Source: Paenibacillus sp. SZ31
Lineage (GTDB): Bacteria; Bacillota; Bacilli; Paenibacillales; Paenibacillaceae
Direction: 5' to 3'
DNA length: 64,000 nt
Assembly: GCF_012912005.1 (NCBI RefSeq)
Contig: NZ_JABBEA010000001.1
Span: 248,001 to 312,000 of the forward strand
Positions 19,301 through 27,205 of the stretch are shown here, in pieces. The notes under the pieces were generated by a model. That model saw only the letters and a program-made list of their open reading frames with translations, ran no database searches and was not told the DNA's origin. The first letter of the stretch is position 1. Each line of letters starts with the position of its first letter. Position numbers and translations under genes: made by a program.

Positions 19301-19550
19301 TTCCCGTGGTACCCAGACCATCCGGATTATAAAATACAAGAGCAATCTGGCTGCCTTGCTGTTCTCCTTTTTGCGCTGCAGCTTCATTCAGAATCGCTGC
19401 TGCCTGGGTGGAAGAGTATCCTTCCGGAACCGAAAACTGTCCCTTTTCCCGAATCAGTTCACTCATGTTAGGGGCGGTAAACATTAATACGGCAGCTACA
19501 ACAACCCATAGCCCCATTAACCACCATCGTGCTTTCAATATCGCTCTCAT
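16383..19550 (-). CDS. MMPL/RND-family membrane transporter with long extracytoplasmic repeat
   Basis: 1055 residues. Two blocks of membrane helices (around residues 180-370 and 875-1040) and an N-terminal helix make the usual 12-TM MMPL layout, with FGIGTDYCILLISRFKEE and ALGVDYSIFLMDRFNE as the paired signature motifs. Between them lies an unusually long glycine/glutamine-rich region (roughly residues 480-780) built from heptad-like units such as LQSGITQLSEGLGQIEKG, as in YdfJ/YhgE-type proteins; it probably forms an extracellular coiled coil. The function is likely export of a lipid or hydrophobic drug. The gene overlaps the upstream MarR gene by 4 bp, so it is probably repressed by it. 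Confidence 0.9.
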   Translation of the reverse strand: MRAILKARWWLMGLWVVVAAVLMFTAPNMSELIREKGQFSVPEGYSSTQAAAILNEAAAQKGEQQGSQIALVFYNPDGLGTTGKQEAEKAIKNLEADKQKLGILSILEPFSQPELSEKMISADGKTILTSLSIDQGDRTVKEMREDLNEALKSVNVEHYITGKGLIDEDTIESSQEGLKKSEYITVVFILLILFLVFRSFVAPFVPLLTVGISYIVSQQIVAFLVDGLDFPISTFTQIFMVAVMFGIGTDYCILLISRFKEELAHHENTWDAIIATYRTAGKTVLFSALAVLVGFIAIGFAQFMLYRSAVAVAVGIAVMMLALVSIVPFFMAVLGKKLFWPSKGSLDHAESKIYGAAGRFSLKRPWAALLIVAAVCVPLLATYDGKLSFNSLDEIGEKYDSVKAFNIISNSFGPGESLPGQIVIQNDEAMDNAKYMAVAEKISREVEKVPGISGVRSMTRPTGDEIKDFEVTQQVGTLSDGLGEGKTGLDKIRDGLSEASSQLSKNEPQLKEAADGAGELTKGTTQLQSGITQLSEGLGQIEKGIRDGSAGAGDLKAGLQQAKTSADQLAQANNQLLEAYRQAGAGVAALGDGTRELEQQLNGVSTALTSLSESFTALEERYPELQQDADYQRIKGTIGETGSGTAQLAQGLGQIKTKLGEAAAGINQANEGFASAAAGQKALADGLSQIVTGISQLETGLKQAADGQGKVIKEIPSIQNGLGQLQGGQEKIQQGFSDLSGQLTQLTDGLNQSVDGIKQVSGGLDSAQDYLTQLQNSPDSDLAGWYVPDEALNSKDFTQVFDTYLSQDRKTMTIDVIFAENPYGTEAIDRVPDIEAAVHRAVQGSTLEKADIAIGGVTSTFADLQEISNNDYTRTVMLMLAGTFIILVVLLRSVIMPLYLIVSLLLAYFTSMALTEVIFVNILGFAGISWVTPFFGFVMLIALGVDYSIFLMDRFNENKGMKVQDAMLYAMKNMGTVILSAAVILSGTFAAMYPSGVLSMMQIATVVLSGLILYSLLFLPFFVPVMVKMFGRANWWPFPNKEQADSAESDRTIGM

Positions 19551-20005
19551 TCGTTCTCCTGTCCTCCTTCATGCGTTAGCAAAGCTGCAAGCTTCTCAAA
19601 AGATTCAATGAAATTACGAACCTCTTCCGGTTGAAAATGAACCAGATATGGCTCCAGAATCTGCTGAATTTCTTTTTCCGTTTCCCTGTACACTTCCCGT
19701 CCGTTGTCCGTTAGTGTCAAATACACAACCCTGCGGTCGCGTTCATCGCCAGCCCGATGGACCAGATCGCGATCCACCAACTTGTTGACCAAAGCAGTAA
19801 TGCTGCTCTTGCCTATGCACAGAAGCTCTGCCAGATCAGAGGGTGTGCAGGAAGGTTTCTCCTCAATCAGACGAAGTGCGCAGAACTGATCGGTCGTTAT
19901 CGTCAGCCCCACTTGTTCGCGTATCCGCGTATCAAACCGCTTGTTTACCAGAAAAGAAGCATCCAAATAGCGGTTCACCAAACTTTTCGCATCTGGTCTG
20001 TTCAT
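19547..20005 (-). CDS. MarR family repressor of the MMPL transporter
   Basis: 152 residues. The winged helix is PSDLAELLCIGKSSITALVNKLV with the wing RAGDERDRRVVYLTLTDNG, typical of MarR. AAGGAGAATGAAGA precedes the ATG. It is cotranscribed with the MMPL gene (4-bp overlap), and a palindromic site lies 26 bp upstream, so autorepression is the simplest model. Confidence 0.93.
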   Translation of the reverse strand: MNRPDAKSLVNRYLDASFLVNKRFDTRIREQVGLTITTDQFCALRLIEEKPSCTPSDLAELLCIGKSSITALVNKLVDRDLVHRAGDERDRRVVYLTLTDNGREVYRETEKEIQQILEPYLVHFQPEEVRNFIESFEKLAALLTHEGGQENE

Positions 20006-20030
20006 TCTTCATTCTCCTTTCCGAATCAAT

Positions 20031-20051
20031 ATAGTTCACTTAACGAACTAT
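20031..20051 (-). promoter_or_regulatory. MarR operator candidate
   Basis: ATAGTTC-acttaac-GAACTAT: a perfect 7-bp inverted repeat with a 7-bp centre, placed 26 bp upstream of the MarR start and so within the promoter region. Confidence 0.6.
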
Positions 20052-20130
20052 TCTTCTGTGAAACTATTCTATAATGAAACAATCTTATAAAGCAATACTT
20101 TTTTCCTGCTTTTTTGATGAAAACGACAAA

Positions 20131-20177
20131 AAAACAGGACGTCCGACTCAGCTCATTGCCAAATCCAACATCCTGTA
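20131..20177 (-). terminator. terminator after GNAT gene
   Basis: On the minus strand ACAGGAT(G) pairs with (C)GTCCTGT around a long loop and is followed by TTTTTTT. It lies about 50 bp after the acetyltransferase stop. Confidence 0.55.
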
Positions 20178-20223
20178 ATGATTATGATCCATATATTTCT
20201 TAAAGTAATAAAATGCCTCTGTG

Positions 20224-20661
20224 CTACTCTTCGTCTGTATCTTCCTCTTTTTCAAGCACACAACGGAATCGCTCCACACCTGGGTATAATTCACCCAGAC
20301 TATATACCACAAACCCCGTATTCCGATAAAACTCGACGGCTTCCAGCTCGGTCTCAGCAATCAGTCTATCAGGGTTGTATGTTGCCAACAGTTGTGAGAT
20401 CATACCACGTCCATAATTTTTAAAGCGGTTTTCAGGCAAAACCGAGATATGATGAATGGTAACCTCACTTGTTCCTGTCTTCTCATATCCAATCAGACCG
20501 ATCAATTGTCCCTCATCTTCGTAACCTCCCATTTGCAATTCGTCTTTCTCTACATATTGTTGCAACGCACGGTTCAGATGATCCGGATCAGGAAAGACCG
20601 AGTAAGACAATAGCTCCTGCACTTCCGGCTCCTGTATGCGTGATTTCAAATTAATTAACAC
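20224..20661 (-). CDS. GNAT family N-acetyltransferase
   Basis: 145 residues with a GTG start (AGGAGG 7 nt upstream). The acetyl-CoA site reads IHHISVLPENRFKNYGRGMI, followed by AEFYRNTGF-like AVEFYRNTGFVVYSLGE. The C-terminal tail is acidic (EKEEDTDEE). The substrate is unknown; it stands alone between the MarR promoter region and the sugar-kinase-like gene. Confidence 0.85.
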   Translation of the reverse strand: MLINLKSRIQEPEVQELLSYSVFPDPDHLNRALQQYVEKDELQMGGYEDEGQLIGLIGYEKTGTSEVTIHHISVLPENRFKNYGRGMISQLLATYNPDRLIAETELEAVEFYRNTGFVVYSLGELYPGVERFRCVLEKEEDTDEE

Positions 20662-20724
20662 CTTGATTCCTCCTATACCTTGCTTGTTTCCGTTATCGTA
20701 TTGTAGTCGTTAGCCTCTCAAAGT

Positions 20725-21711
20725 TCAAGTCGTATAACGATTCAGCTCGCATTGAAGCATAGCCGGGATGTTATCCGACACCTTGATTTGCGCCAAATGA
20801 TAGGCATCCAGCAATGCACCGCCAACTGCTGACAAGTTGCTGGTTATGTATTGAACTCTTTTCCCTTTGGGCCTATAGGCAGCATCCAGTCCTTTCCGAA
20901 CAGCATCCACCATATATGATGAACTTAGACAGCTTCCGGTAAGCGTCATGGACACTGTTGGCTGATCGAAACAGGATCCTAGCATGAGGATTCCCACAAC
21001 AGCCGTATCGGCAGCTGAATCACATACCTTAACCGCGAGCGGAATATTCCGGGCAGCAGCTTCGGTTACCAAAGGTGCCATTTGACCAAACCTCCGATTG
21101 GTGGCCTGTTTATTTTCAGCAAAACCAGACACCCCCAGCGCAGCAAGCTCTCGAATAGAGCTTACATGCCAATACGTTAACACCTGCTCAATCCATTCCT
21201 GATCCTGCAGCTCATAACGTCCTGCCAGTATCGCGTGAACCGTGTCGTAAGCCAAAAAACGTGCTGCTGTCGGCGCATAATGACCAAACTGATCGTTGCG
21301 GAGCCAAGCTCCCTGTTCCGTTCTGCCAAGGATCAGAGAGCCTGTACCTCCAATGGCGACAATACCTGGCTCATCGTTGAATGCCGCTGTATGTGCGATA
21401 AGCGTATCGTTTACTGCACTGATTCTGCCTGTAATCCCCGTTCGAGCAAGTAACGCTTCAGCCCAAACCGTATCTTCAGGCTCATTCAAGCCTGCCATCC
21501 CTGCCTGAATGGAGGCGATCTGATCTAATTGGACTCCAGCCTGAGTTATGGCTTCAGCGATACCCTCCAGCACATTTTGCTCGGCATGGGTATCGTGATA
21601 GCGGTTGCAACCATTCTTTTGCACATAGGATAAAATCTTCCCGTTCTGATCTGCGACAGCCACACGCGTGTGGCTTCCTCCTCCATCCATCCCAATCACG
21701 TATGTATTCAT
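20725..21711 (-). CDS. BadF/BcrA-type ATPase, N-acetylglucosamine-kinase-like
   Basis: 328 residues. Phosphate-1 motif VIGMDGGGSHTRVAVAD at the N-terminus and phosphate-2/adenosine motifs GIVAIGGTGSLILGR and SMTLTGSCLSSSYM identify the ASKHA fold of the BadF/BadG/BcrA/BcrD family, to which N-acetylglucosamine kinases belong. It probably phosphorylates an amino sugar in the cytoplasm, for example from cell-wall recycling. The closest co-directional gene, a methyltransferase, starts 780 bp upstream and has its own hairpin between, so this gene is likely monocistronic. Confidence 0.85.
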   Translation of the reverse strand: MNTYVIGMDGGGSHTRVAVADQNGKILSYVQKNGCNRYHDTHAEQNVLEGIAEAITQAGVQLDQIASIQAGMAGLNEPEDTVWAEALLARTGITGRISAVNDTLIAHTAAFNDEPGIVAIGGTGSLILGRTEQGAWLRNDQFGHYAPTAARFLAYDTVHAILAGRYELQDQEWIEQVLTYWHVSSIRELAALGVSGFAENKQATNRRFGQMAPLVTEAAARNIPLAVKVCDSAADTAVVGILMLGSCFDQPTVSMTLTGSCLSSSYMVDAVRKGLDAAYRPKGKRVQYITSNLSAVGGALLDAYHLAQIKVSDNIPAMLQCELNRYTT

Positions 21712-21735
21712 CCTTAACTATCCCCTTCCCAACGA

Positions 21736-21771
21736 ACAATAAGAGTGCCGGGCTATTACTAGGTCCCGGCA
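21736..21771 (-). terminator. weak terminator after methyltransferase
   Basis: TGCCGGG pairs with CCCGGCA; on the minus strand a short CTCTTATT follows. The T-run is poor. Confidence 0.45.
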
Positions 21772-21777
21772 GAGAGT

Positions 21778-22491
21778 TTATTGCTTTTGTACAGCGAAAC
21801 GAAGCAGTTCACAACGAAACTGTGTTGGTTCATCATACTTTTCTTCTTCAATCGTCTGTGTAACATGTTCTTGAAGTAGAATATTCCAACCTTTGTAGGC
21901 ATCCTCGAGCAAAGCGATCGCTTCAACTGTCGGCAGATTCAGTTCAATTAACGGCTCAATTTCGCGGCCTGTATTGATTTCTGTTTCTTCCACATTCGTA
22001 CTCATCGTAATACAATGAATGCCACCGATTCGAGTTCCCGCTTGTAATCGTTCAAGCGTTTCCATGAAAGCTTGCTTATTCGACACATGCTCCAGACAAG
22101 AACAAGCAGCAATATAATCAAAATAGTTTGCCTCAACAGCATAATGCTCAACGTCTGCTTTTACTGCCTTCACGAGATGATCAACCTGATATTCTTTCGC
22201 ATACTTGCAAAGCCCATCTACAGCCTCGTCCAGCAAATCCACACCGATGACTTCACTGTTCGTTTGTGCAAGACGCTGTGCAATGGGTATGGCATGTCTC
22301 CCGACTCCGCATCCCAGATCAAGGACACGCAGTTCCTGCTTGTGAGCAAGTAGACGTTCCAGCATATCCATAACCATTGGCATGGGCCTAGACATCCAGG
22401 TTCCTGAGGCAAATAATTCATTATTCTGATAGAAGTTGGAATGATAAACTGCCTCTGCTTTTCGCGCAGCCTCAAATTTTTCATTGCCCAT
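21778..22491 (-). CDS. class I SAM-dependent methyltransferase
   Basis: About 237 residues. Motif I LRVLDLGCGVGRHAIPIA binds S-adenosylmethionine; the acidic motif is EVIGVDLLDEAV and the later core strand is FDYIAACSCLEHV. The start is placed at ATG 22491 with GGGGGTG 5 nt before it; the frame is open upstream to 22551 without a ribosome site. The substrate is unknown. Confidence 0.85.
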   Translation of the reverse strand: MGNEKFEAARKAEAVYHSNFYQNNELFASGTWMSRPMPMVMDMLERLLAHKQELRVLDLGCGVGRHAIPIAQRLAQTNSEVIGVDLLDEAVDGLCKYAKEYQVDHLVKAVKADVEHYAVEANYFDYIAACSCLEHVSNKQAFMETLERLQAGTRIGGIHCITMSTNVEETEINTGREIEPLIELNLPTVEAIALLEDAYKGWNILLQEHVTQTIEEEKYDEPTQFRCELLRFAVQKQ

Positions 22492-22615
22492 CAAGACACC
22501 CCCATCGTTTAGAAAATCAACTGCACTTCTACTTAATACCCGAAATGCCACACAGAAATCAATTCATTTCCGAATACCTTTTCATGAGGGATGTACATGA
22601 CTCAAGGTCACAGTT

Positions 22616-23593
22616 TCACTTAGCTTCTGAACTTTCGGATACAAAGCTCGAAGGTGACAGGTTCTTTTCTAAGAAGGATTCCAATACCGCTTCATATCCG
22701 GTACGATCCACCTGAAACGCTGTGCCATGACCTGCACGGGGAACGGTCAGCAATTCCTTTTCGGTTGGGCAAGCTTCATACAACCTGTACACCATTTCGG
22801 TTGGTACGAACGTATCGGCCTCACCATGGATGAACAGCACAGGCACGTTGACTTTGGCAAGTTGCTTGAGAGCGGAGGCCTCCCTGAAGGAATATCCTGC
22901 TTTCCACCTGGAGATTAGACTGGTGACAGGTATAAACGGAAATGCAGGAAGCTTGTATAATTGTTTCAACTGGAACGTCAGTTCTTCTTCCACAGATGTA
23001 TACGCACAATCAGAGACAATCGCTTTCACCTGAATCGGCAGCGATTCACCACCTGTCATCAGTACGGTTGCTCCTCCCATGGATATGCCGTGCAATATGA
23101 TTTCCCCTTGTGTACCCACTTTTGCAAGCACCCAGTTGGTCCACTGAACATAATCCTTCCGATCTAACCAGCCGAAACCAATGATGTCACCTTCACTCTG
23201 TCCATGACCCCGATCATCCGGCATTAACACGTTATATCCATGCTTCTCCGCATAGAATCGGGCAAATCCGGCCATTTCTCGGCCTTTCCCCGAGTAGCCA
23301 TGTGCCAGAATAACCGTCTGATCTGACCCGCTATTGGAACTAAGCCATGTACCGTGCAGTTTTAATCCATCATGCGATTGAATAGATATCTCTTCTGTAG
23401 GCTGAGCATCCAGCCACTTCAGGTCAGCAGCACTGCTGATAATTTCATTGTCTGGCTCAGGCATCAGATTCGGGTTGTCTACCAAAAATGTTTTGGGCGT
23501 ACGCCGAATGGCAGTTTTGAAAAAGTAGAGCCCCCCTGCCCATAGAAGAGCAAGAACGATCAGGACTAGAGCCCCAAATACGTAGAATAACAT
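22616..23593 (-). CDS. membrane-anchored alpha/beta hydrolase, YqkD-like
   Basis: 325 residues. Residues ~2-26 form a transmembrane anchor (FYVFGALVLIVLALLWAGGL). The hydrolase domain shows the loop VILAHGYSGKGREMAGFA, the nucleophile elbow LHGISMGGAT, an Asp in FIHGEADTFVP and the catalytic His in VPRAGHGTA. It resembles Bacillus YqkD. It begins 37 bp after the stop of the hybrid kinase on the same strand with no terminator visible between, so it may belong to that operon. Confidence 0.85.
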   Translation of the reverse strand: MLFYVFGALVLIVLALLWAGGLYFFKTAIRRTPKTFLVDNPNLMPEPDNEIISSAADLKWLDAQPTEEISIQSHDGLKLHGTWLSSNSGSDQTVILAHGYSGKGREMAGFARFYAEKHGYNVLMPDDRGHGQSEGDIIGFGWLDRKDYVQWTNWVLAKVGTQGEIILHGISMGGATVLMTGGESLPIQVKAIVSDCAYTSVEEELTFQLKQLYKLPAFPFIPVTSLISRWKAGYSFREASALKQLAKVNVPVLFIHGEADTFVPTEMVYRLYEACPTEKELLTVPRAGHGTAFQVDRTGYEAVLESFLEKNLSPSSFVSESSEAK

Positions 23594-23630
23594 GAACGTG
23601 TCCTACCTTTCTTTCCTAATTAAGATGTGA

Positions 23631-25346
23631 TCAATCTTTACTTACTCGTTGCAGCGCAGCACATGCCACTTGATAGGCGGGGAGCAAAGCATCAAGCAAC
23701 GGTTCTGCTTTACGTGACTGGTCTTCCTTCGCGAACTGCTCTATCTGAGCGAACAAAGTCGATAGATAACGAATCCCCAGACTCAAACTCCCTGATTTCA
23801 AATCATGGGCTACCTCGGTTGCTGCTAAATGGTCCCCCGTGACAATATGTCTGCGCAGCACTTCGATCTTGCCAGGTGTGTCAGTTCGATACATGTCCAA
23901 TAACATACTGAGGAGTGTACGATCACCATCTGTGTTCAATTCCGCGATCTCATGCACGATGCTCATATTGAGTACCTCTGTCGGTTCAGACGATTGCTGC
24001 CACTTCTGGATCATCGTACTTAGAATCTCCAGTGTGAACGGTTTGCCAATGAAATCATTCATCCCGGCTTCCATACACTTGTCTTTCTCTCCTTGCATGA
24101 CATTTCCAGTCATCGCAATGATTGGCGTGGTATGACGCATTTCATCCATTTCTATCGAACGGATTTTGCGTGTTGCTTCCAAGCCGTCCATTAATGGCAT
24201 CATATAGTCCATCAGAATCAAACTGTATTTTTTGCTAAGAAAAGCGGCTACTGCCTCTTCCCCATTCGAGACGGCGTCCACTTGGGTTATTCCCAATTTT
24301 TTGAGCTGCAACATCACAAGCTGCCGGTTAATGACATTATCATCGGCCAGCAAGACAGATACGGAAGGAGTTTCATCACGCACAACCTGGTCTTGAATCT
24401 GCTGAGACGAAGATGTGCTAGACTCGTGAACGGACTGGTTAACGTGTTTCTTGCCCAGTGCAAGTTCGAACCAGAATGTTGATCCTTCACCCTCTATACT
24501 GTCTACTCCAATCTGACCTTCCATTAGGATAACGAGCGATCTACAGATCGATAGTCCAAGACCTGTTCCTTCATACTCTCTCGAGCGTCCTCGTTCGGTC
24601 TGCATGTAGGGTTGGAATAATCGGGGCTGATCTTCTTCCGAAATACCAATGCCCGTGTCTTCAACTTCAAATCGAATCGTTTGTGTTCTCTCATCATCTC
24701 TAACAAGAGCGACTCGTATCCCTACAGAGCCTTCTGATGTGAATTTGTTCGCATTCTGAATTAGATTGATTAGAATCTGCGTAATTCGCGTTGAATCCCC
24801 TTCAAGTAAAGCAGAAATTCTGGGATCACAATCAACCGATAACTGATTTCCGTTCTTTCTGACTTGGGGGTCGAGCAAACGAACAACATAATTTATGGTC
24901 TCATGCAGATGCACTTCTCCCAGTTCAAGTTGCATCTGACCTGCCTCAATTTTGGACACATCCAGTAGATCCTGAATCAGCTTAAGCAGCAGTCTGGCAG
25001 CATCCTGTATAACAGAAACGGAATTCTCCTGTTCTTCAGACAATGGAGAAAGCTTAAGCATCTCAGCCATCCCCAATATGCCATTTAATGGCGTACGAAA
25101 ATCATGACTGATACCTGCAATAAATGTGCTTTTGGATTCACTTGCATCTACTGCTTTCTGACGTGCGGCTTCAAGACTAATATTGTTCTTCGCAAGCAGA
25201 CGCTGGAGTGTAACCAGTTCATTATTCATATCCGAGAATTCCGCAAGAGTCCGTTCCTCCTGCTCTCTGCTACGGATCATCTGATCCGATAACTGCTCAA
25301 TCGTTCTGCGTAGCCTCTGTATCTCTCCGTTCTCATTAGACAACAC
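23631..25346 (-). CDS. sensorless hybrid histidine kinase (HisKA-HATPase-REC-HPt)
   Basis: 571 residues. Residues 1-70 are a coiled coil with no membrane segment or PAS/GAF domain. HisKA carries FIAGISHDFRTPLNG (phospho-His ~81, with Asp in place of the usual Glu). The ATPase has NLIQNANKF, EDTGIGI and GTGLGL (to ~300). A receiver domain follows (VLLADDN, phospho-acceptor Asp ~380 in LILMDYMMP, Lys ~435 in GKPF), then an HPt domain with AHDLKSGS (His ~514). It can therefore run a full phosphorelay but lacks an input and an output. It starts with GTG only 12 bp after the cobalamin-binding protein, which I infer supplies the input. No response regulator is nearby. Confidence 0.93.
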   Translation of the reverse strand: MLSNENGEIQRLRRTIEQLSDQMIRSREQEERTLAEFSDMNNELVTLQRLLAKNNISLEAARQKAVDASESKSTFIAGISHDFRTPLNGILGMAEMLKLSPLSEEQENSVSVIQDAARLLLKLIQDLLDVSKIEAGQMQLELGEVHLHETINYVVRLLDPQVRKNGNQLSVDCDPRISALLEGDSTRITQILINLIQNANKFTSEGSVGIRVALVRDDERTQTIRFEVEDTGIGISEEDQPRLFQPYMQTERGRSREYEGTGLGLSICRSLVILMEGQIGVDSIEGEGSTFWFELALGKKHVNQSVHESSTSSSQQIQDQVVRDETPSVSVLLADDNVINRQLVMLQLKKLGITQVDAVSNGEEAVAAFLSKKYSLILMDYMMPLMDGLEATRKIRSIEMDEMRHTTPIIAMTGNVMQGEKDKCMEAGMNDFIGKPFTLEILSTMIQKWQQSSEPTEVLNMSIVHEIAELNTDGDRTLLSMLLDMYRTDTPGKIEVLRRHIVTGDHLAATEVAHDLKSGSLSLGIRYLSTLFAQIEQFAKEDQSRKAEPLLDALLPAYQVACAALQRVSKD

Positions 25347-25358
25347 ATCATCCCTCTC

Positions 25359-26447
25359 CTAATCCCTAACCATATCAAGATGATTACATGTATCTGGCTG
25401 AGCCAGCAATTGTTCTGCAACCGCTACCGCTTCATCGGCTCCTGGCGCATAACCATCTGCTCCTATCGTTTTCCACAACTCCTGATCAATATTAAAGGGA
25501 TATCCCCCAACCATAATCTTCACATGCGCCGTTGCCGGATGATGACGAATCAGATGAATCAGCTCTTTCGCCAGATGAAGATGATACGTCATCGTGACTG
25601 AGATCGCAACCACATCGCCCTGATGGCGTTCTATGGCCTCTACTACACTTCCATTGGGAACATTGGCTCCCAGATAGTGTGTATCCCAACCTTCCATCTC
25701 GAACACATCTGTGAGCATACGTAGTCCGATCTCATGTTGTTCACTGCCTACACAGGTAGCCACTAGTTTTTTATCCTGACCCGTATGAATCAGCCAGCGA
25801 GAATAAAGACGTGATATGAATGACTGGGTCGCTGCTGTACAAAAGTGTTCCTGCCCCACACTGATCTGATTGCATTGCCACAATCGACCAATTTCGTATT
25901 GGGTGGGCTGAAAGATATATCGGTAAATATCACGAATCGTCACTCCGGCTTCTAACTGAGTTTCAATGATCTCGAAGGCTTCTTTCCGTTTATTCTCAAG
26001 CAAACACTGCAAGTACGATTGTGCGGCCTCTCCATATGGCATGGATTCGTTAATGTAACCCGCTTGTGTCTCCATTTGTGTTGTTCTATATATTCCCATC
26101 TCCAAATAATCGAGCAGAAACGCCTTTGACGGATGGTCAAATTCTTCTTCCAATGTCTCTTTAATCAGATGGAGATTAATCGCCAAGTCTTCTGACGATA
26201 CCTTGTAACCCTTAAGTAGAACTTTCAGCCAAGCAATATAATGCGTAAACAGTTCAGGACTCTGTACAAGCGCACTTTCAGCCAAGTAGTTCAAGCTGTA
26301 CTGAGAATCCTGTTTGGTTCGCATTTTTCCGTTCTCCCCAAATCGCTCAAGTAAATCGGGCTGTCTGAGATACTGCTTTTCCGTTATTTTATCAGCCAAA
26401 TTACCTGCTTCTTGAAGTAAACGTTCTCCTGCTTCTTGATGACTCAT
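25359..26447 (-). CDS. cobalamin-binding protein with CarH-type light-sensing motif
   Basis: About 362 residues. The N-terminal ~130 residues are helical and unrecognised; there is no MerR DNA-binding domain. Residues ~135-220 form the helical B12 cap (EAAQSYLQCLLENKRKEAFE, EAGVTIRDIYRYIF) and contain W190-x9-E200-H201 (W...GQEH), the W-x9-EH signature of adenosylcobalamin photoreceptors such as CarH. Residues ~228-355 are the Rossmann B12 domain with the lower-ligand motif EQHEIG (His ~238) and GG at VGGYPF. The ATG at 26447 is chosen because AGGAGGGGG lies 5 nt upstream; a GTG 27 bp earlier overlaps no site. The hybrid kinase follows after 12 bp. I infer that this protein senses AdoCbl and light and controls the kinase. 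Confidence 0.88.
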   Translation of the reverse strand: MSHQEAGERLLQEAGNLADKITEKQYLRQPDLLERFGENGKMRTKQDSQYSLNYLAESALVQSPELFTHYIAWLKVLLKGYKVSSEDLAINLHLIKETLEEEFDHPSKAFLLDYLEMGIYRTTQMETQAGYINESMPYGEAAQSYLQCLLENKRKEAFEIIETQLEAGVTIRDIYRYIFQPTQYEIGRLWQCNQISVGQEHFCTAATQSFISRLYSRWLIHTGQDKKLVATCVGSEQHEIGLRMLTDVFEMEGWDTHYLGANVPNGSVVEAIERHQGDVVAISVTMTYHLHLAKELIHLIRHHPATAHVKIMVGGYPFNIDQELWKTIGADGYAPGADEAVAVAEQLLAQPDTCNHLDMVRD

Positions 26448-26728
26448 AGACGCCCCCTCCTCTACCCGCTTCACACCTCATTCATCATTGGTGACTAATC
26501 TAAAATGAGATCGATGTTAGCTAACTTCCAATCGGGATAGGTTCCTCTACTTATCCAATCCATCCATTCCGCCCTTAATAGTTATTCCATTATACATGAA
26601 CTTTCGATGAGCATGTATTTACGCTATGAATGTATAGAATAATCTTCCTATATTATGGAGAAGCGTGCAAGTCACTCAGCCAGTATTTGTCTGCACCTTT
26701 CGATTTTCATAAAAAAAACTGACCTGCG
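26448..26728. other. intergenic region upstream of the B12/kinase operon
   Basis: 281 bp. On the minus strand a TATAAT -10 hexamer lies at 26594-26589, about 140 bp before the cobalamin-protein start, without a good -35 at 17 bp. I see no cobalamin riboswitch and no small gene. Confidence 0.4.
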
Positions 26729-26749
26729 TTAAGAACGCAAGTCAGTTTT
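26709..26749 (-). terminator. terminator overlapping the MarR stop codon
   Basis: On the minus strand AAAACTGAC-T-TGCGT pairs with ACGCA-G-GTCAGTTTT followed by further Ts. The left arm lies inside the last codons of the MarR gene (stop at 26729-26731), so coding sequence doubles as terminator stem. Confidence 0.85.
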
Positions 26750-27190
26750 CCCTTCTGCAGCCAGTCCCAGTTTCTTCAACATCTTAATCGCATCCACTTT
26801 CTCGGAAGGATCAAGTCCCTCCAAAGCATCAATGATGACCTGATGATGTTGAGGAAATATCTCTGTGAACAGTTGCCTTCCTTCCTCGGTTAATTCAGCG
26901 TAAATAACACGCCGATCTTCCTTGGATGGCCGACGAAACAGCAGTTTTTTATTTTGCAACTTATCTACAACATACGTAATATTACCACTGGACATTAACA
27001 CCTTTTCACCGATCTTTTGCAAAGCCTGCGGTCCCTTATGATATAACAAATCAAGTACACCAAATTCTGTCGTATTCAGTCCGTGACTCTGGATGTCCCG
27101 ATTGGAACGTGAGGTCACAGAATTGTAGGCTCGAACAAGAACCACGAATAATTGTAAAGACAGTTCCCGGTTGTCCTCCGTGTTCAGCAT
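26729..27190 (-). CDS. MarR family transcriptional regulator
   Basis: 153 residues. The winged helix is GPQALQKIGEKVLMSSGNIT with YVVDKLQNKKLLFRRPSKED and the wing RRVIYAELTEEG. TGGAGG precedes the ATG. This resembles the MarR branch of Firmicutes that controls ring-cleavage and redox-stress enzymes (MhqR-like), but the target is not visible here. It lies 15 bp after an acetyltransferase relic and is upstream of, but separated by a terminator from, the cobalamin-kinase operon. Confidence 0.9.
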   Translation of the reverse strand: MLNTEDNRELSLQLFVVLVRAYNSVTSRSNRDIQSHGLNTTEFGVLDLLYHKGPQALQKIGEKVLMSSGNITYVVDKLQNKKLLFRRPSKEDRRVIYAELTEEGRQLFTEIFPQHHQVIIDALEGLDPSEKVDAIKMLKKLGLAAEGKTDLRS

Positions 27191-27205
27191 TTCAATAATC
27201 CTCCA

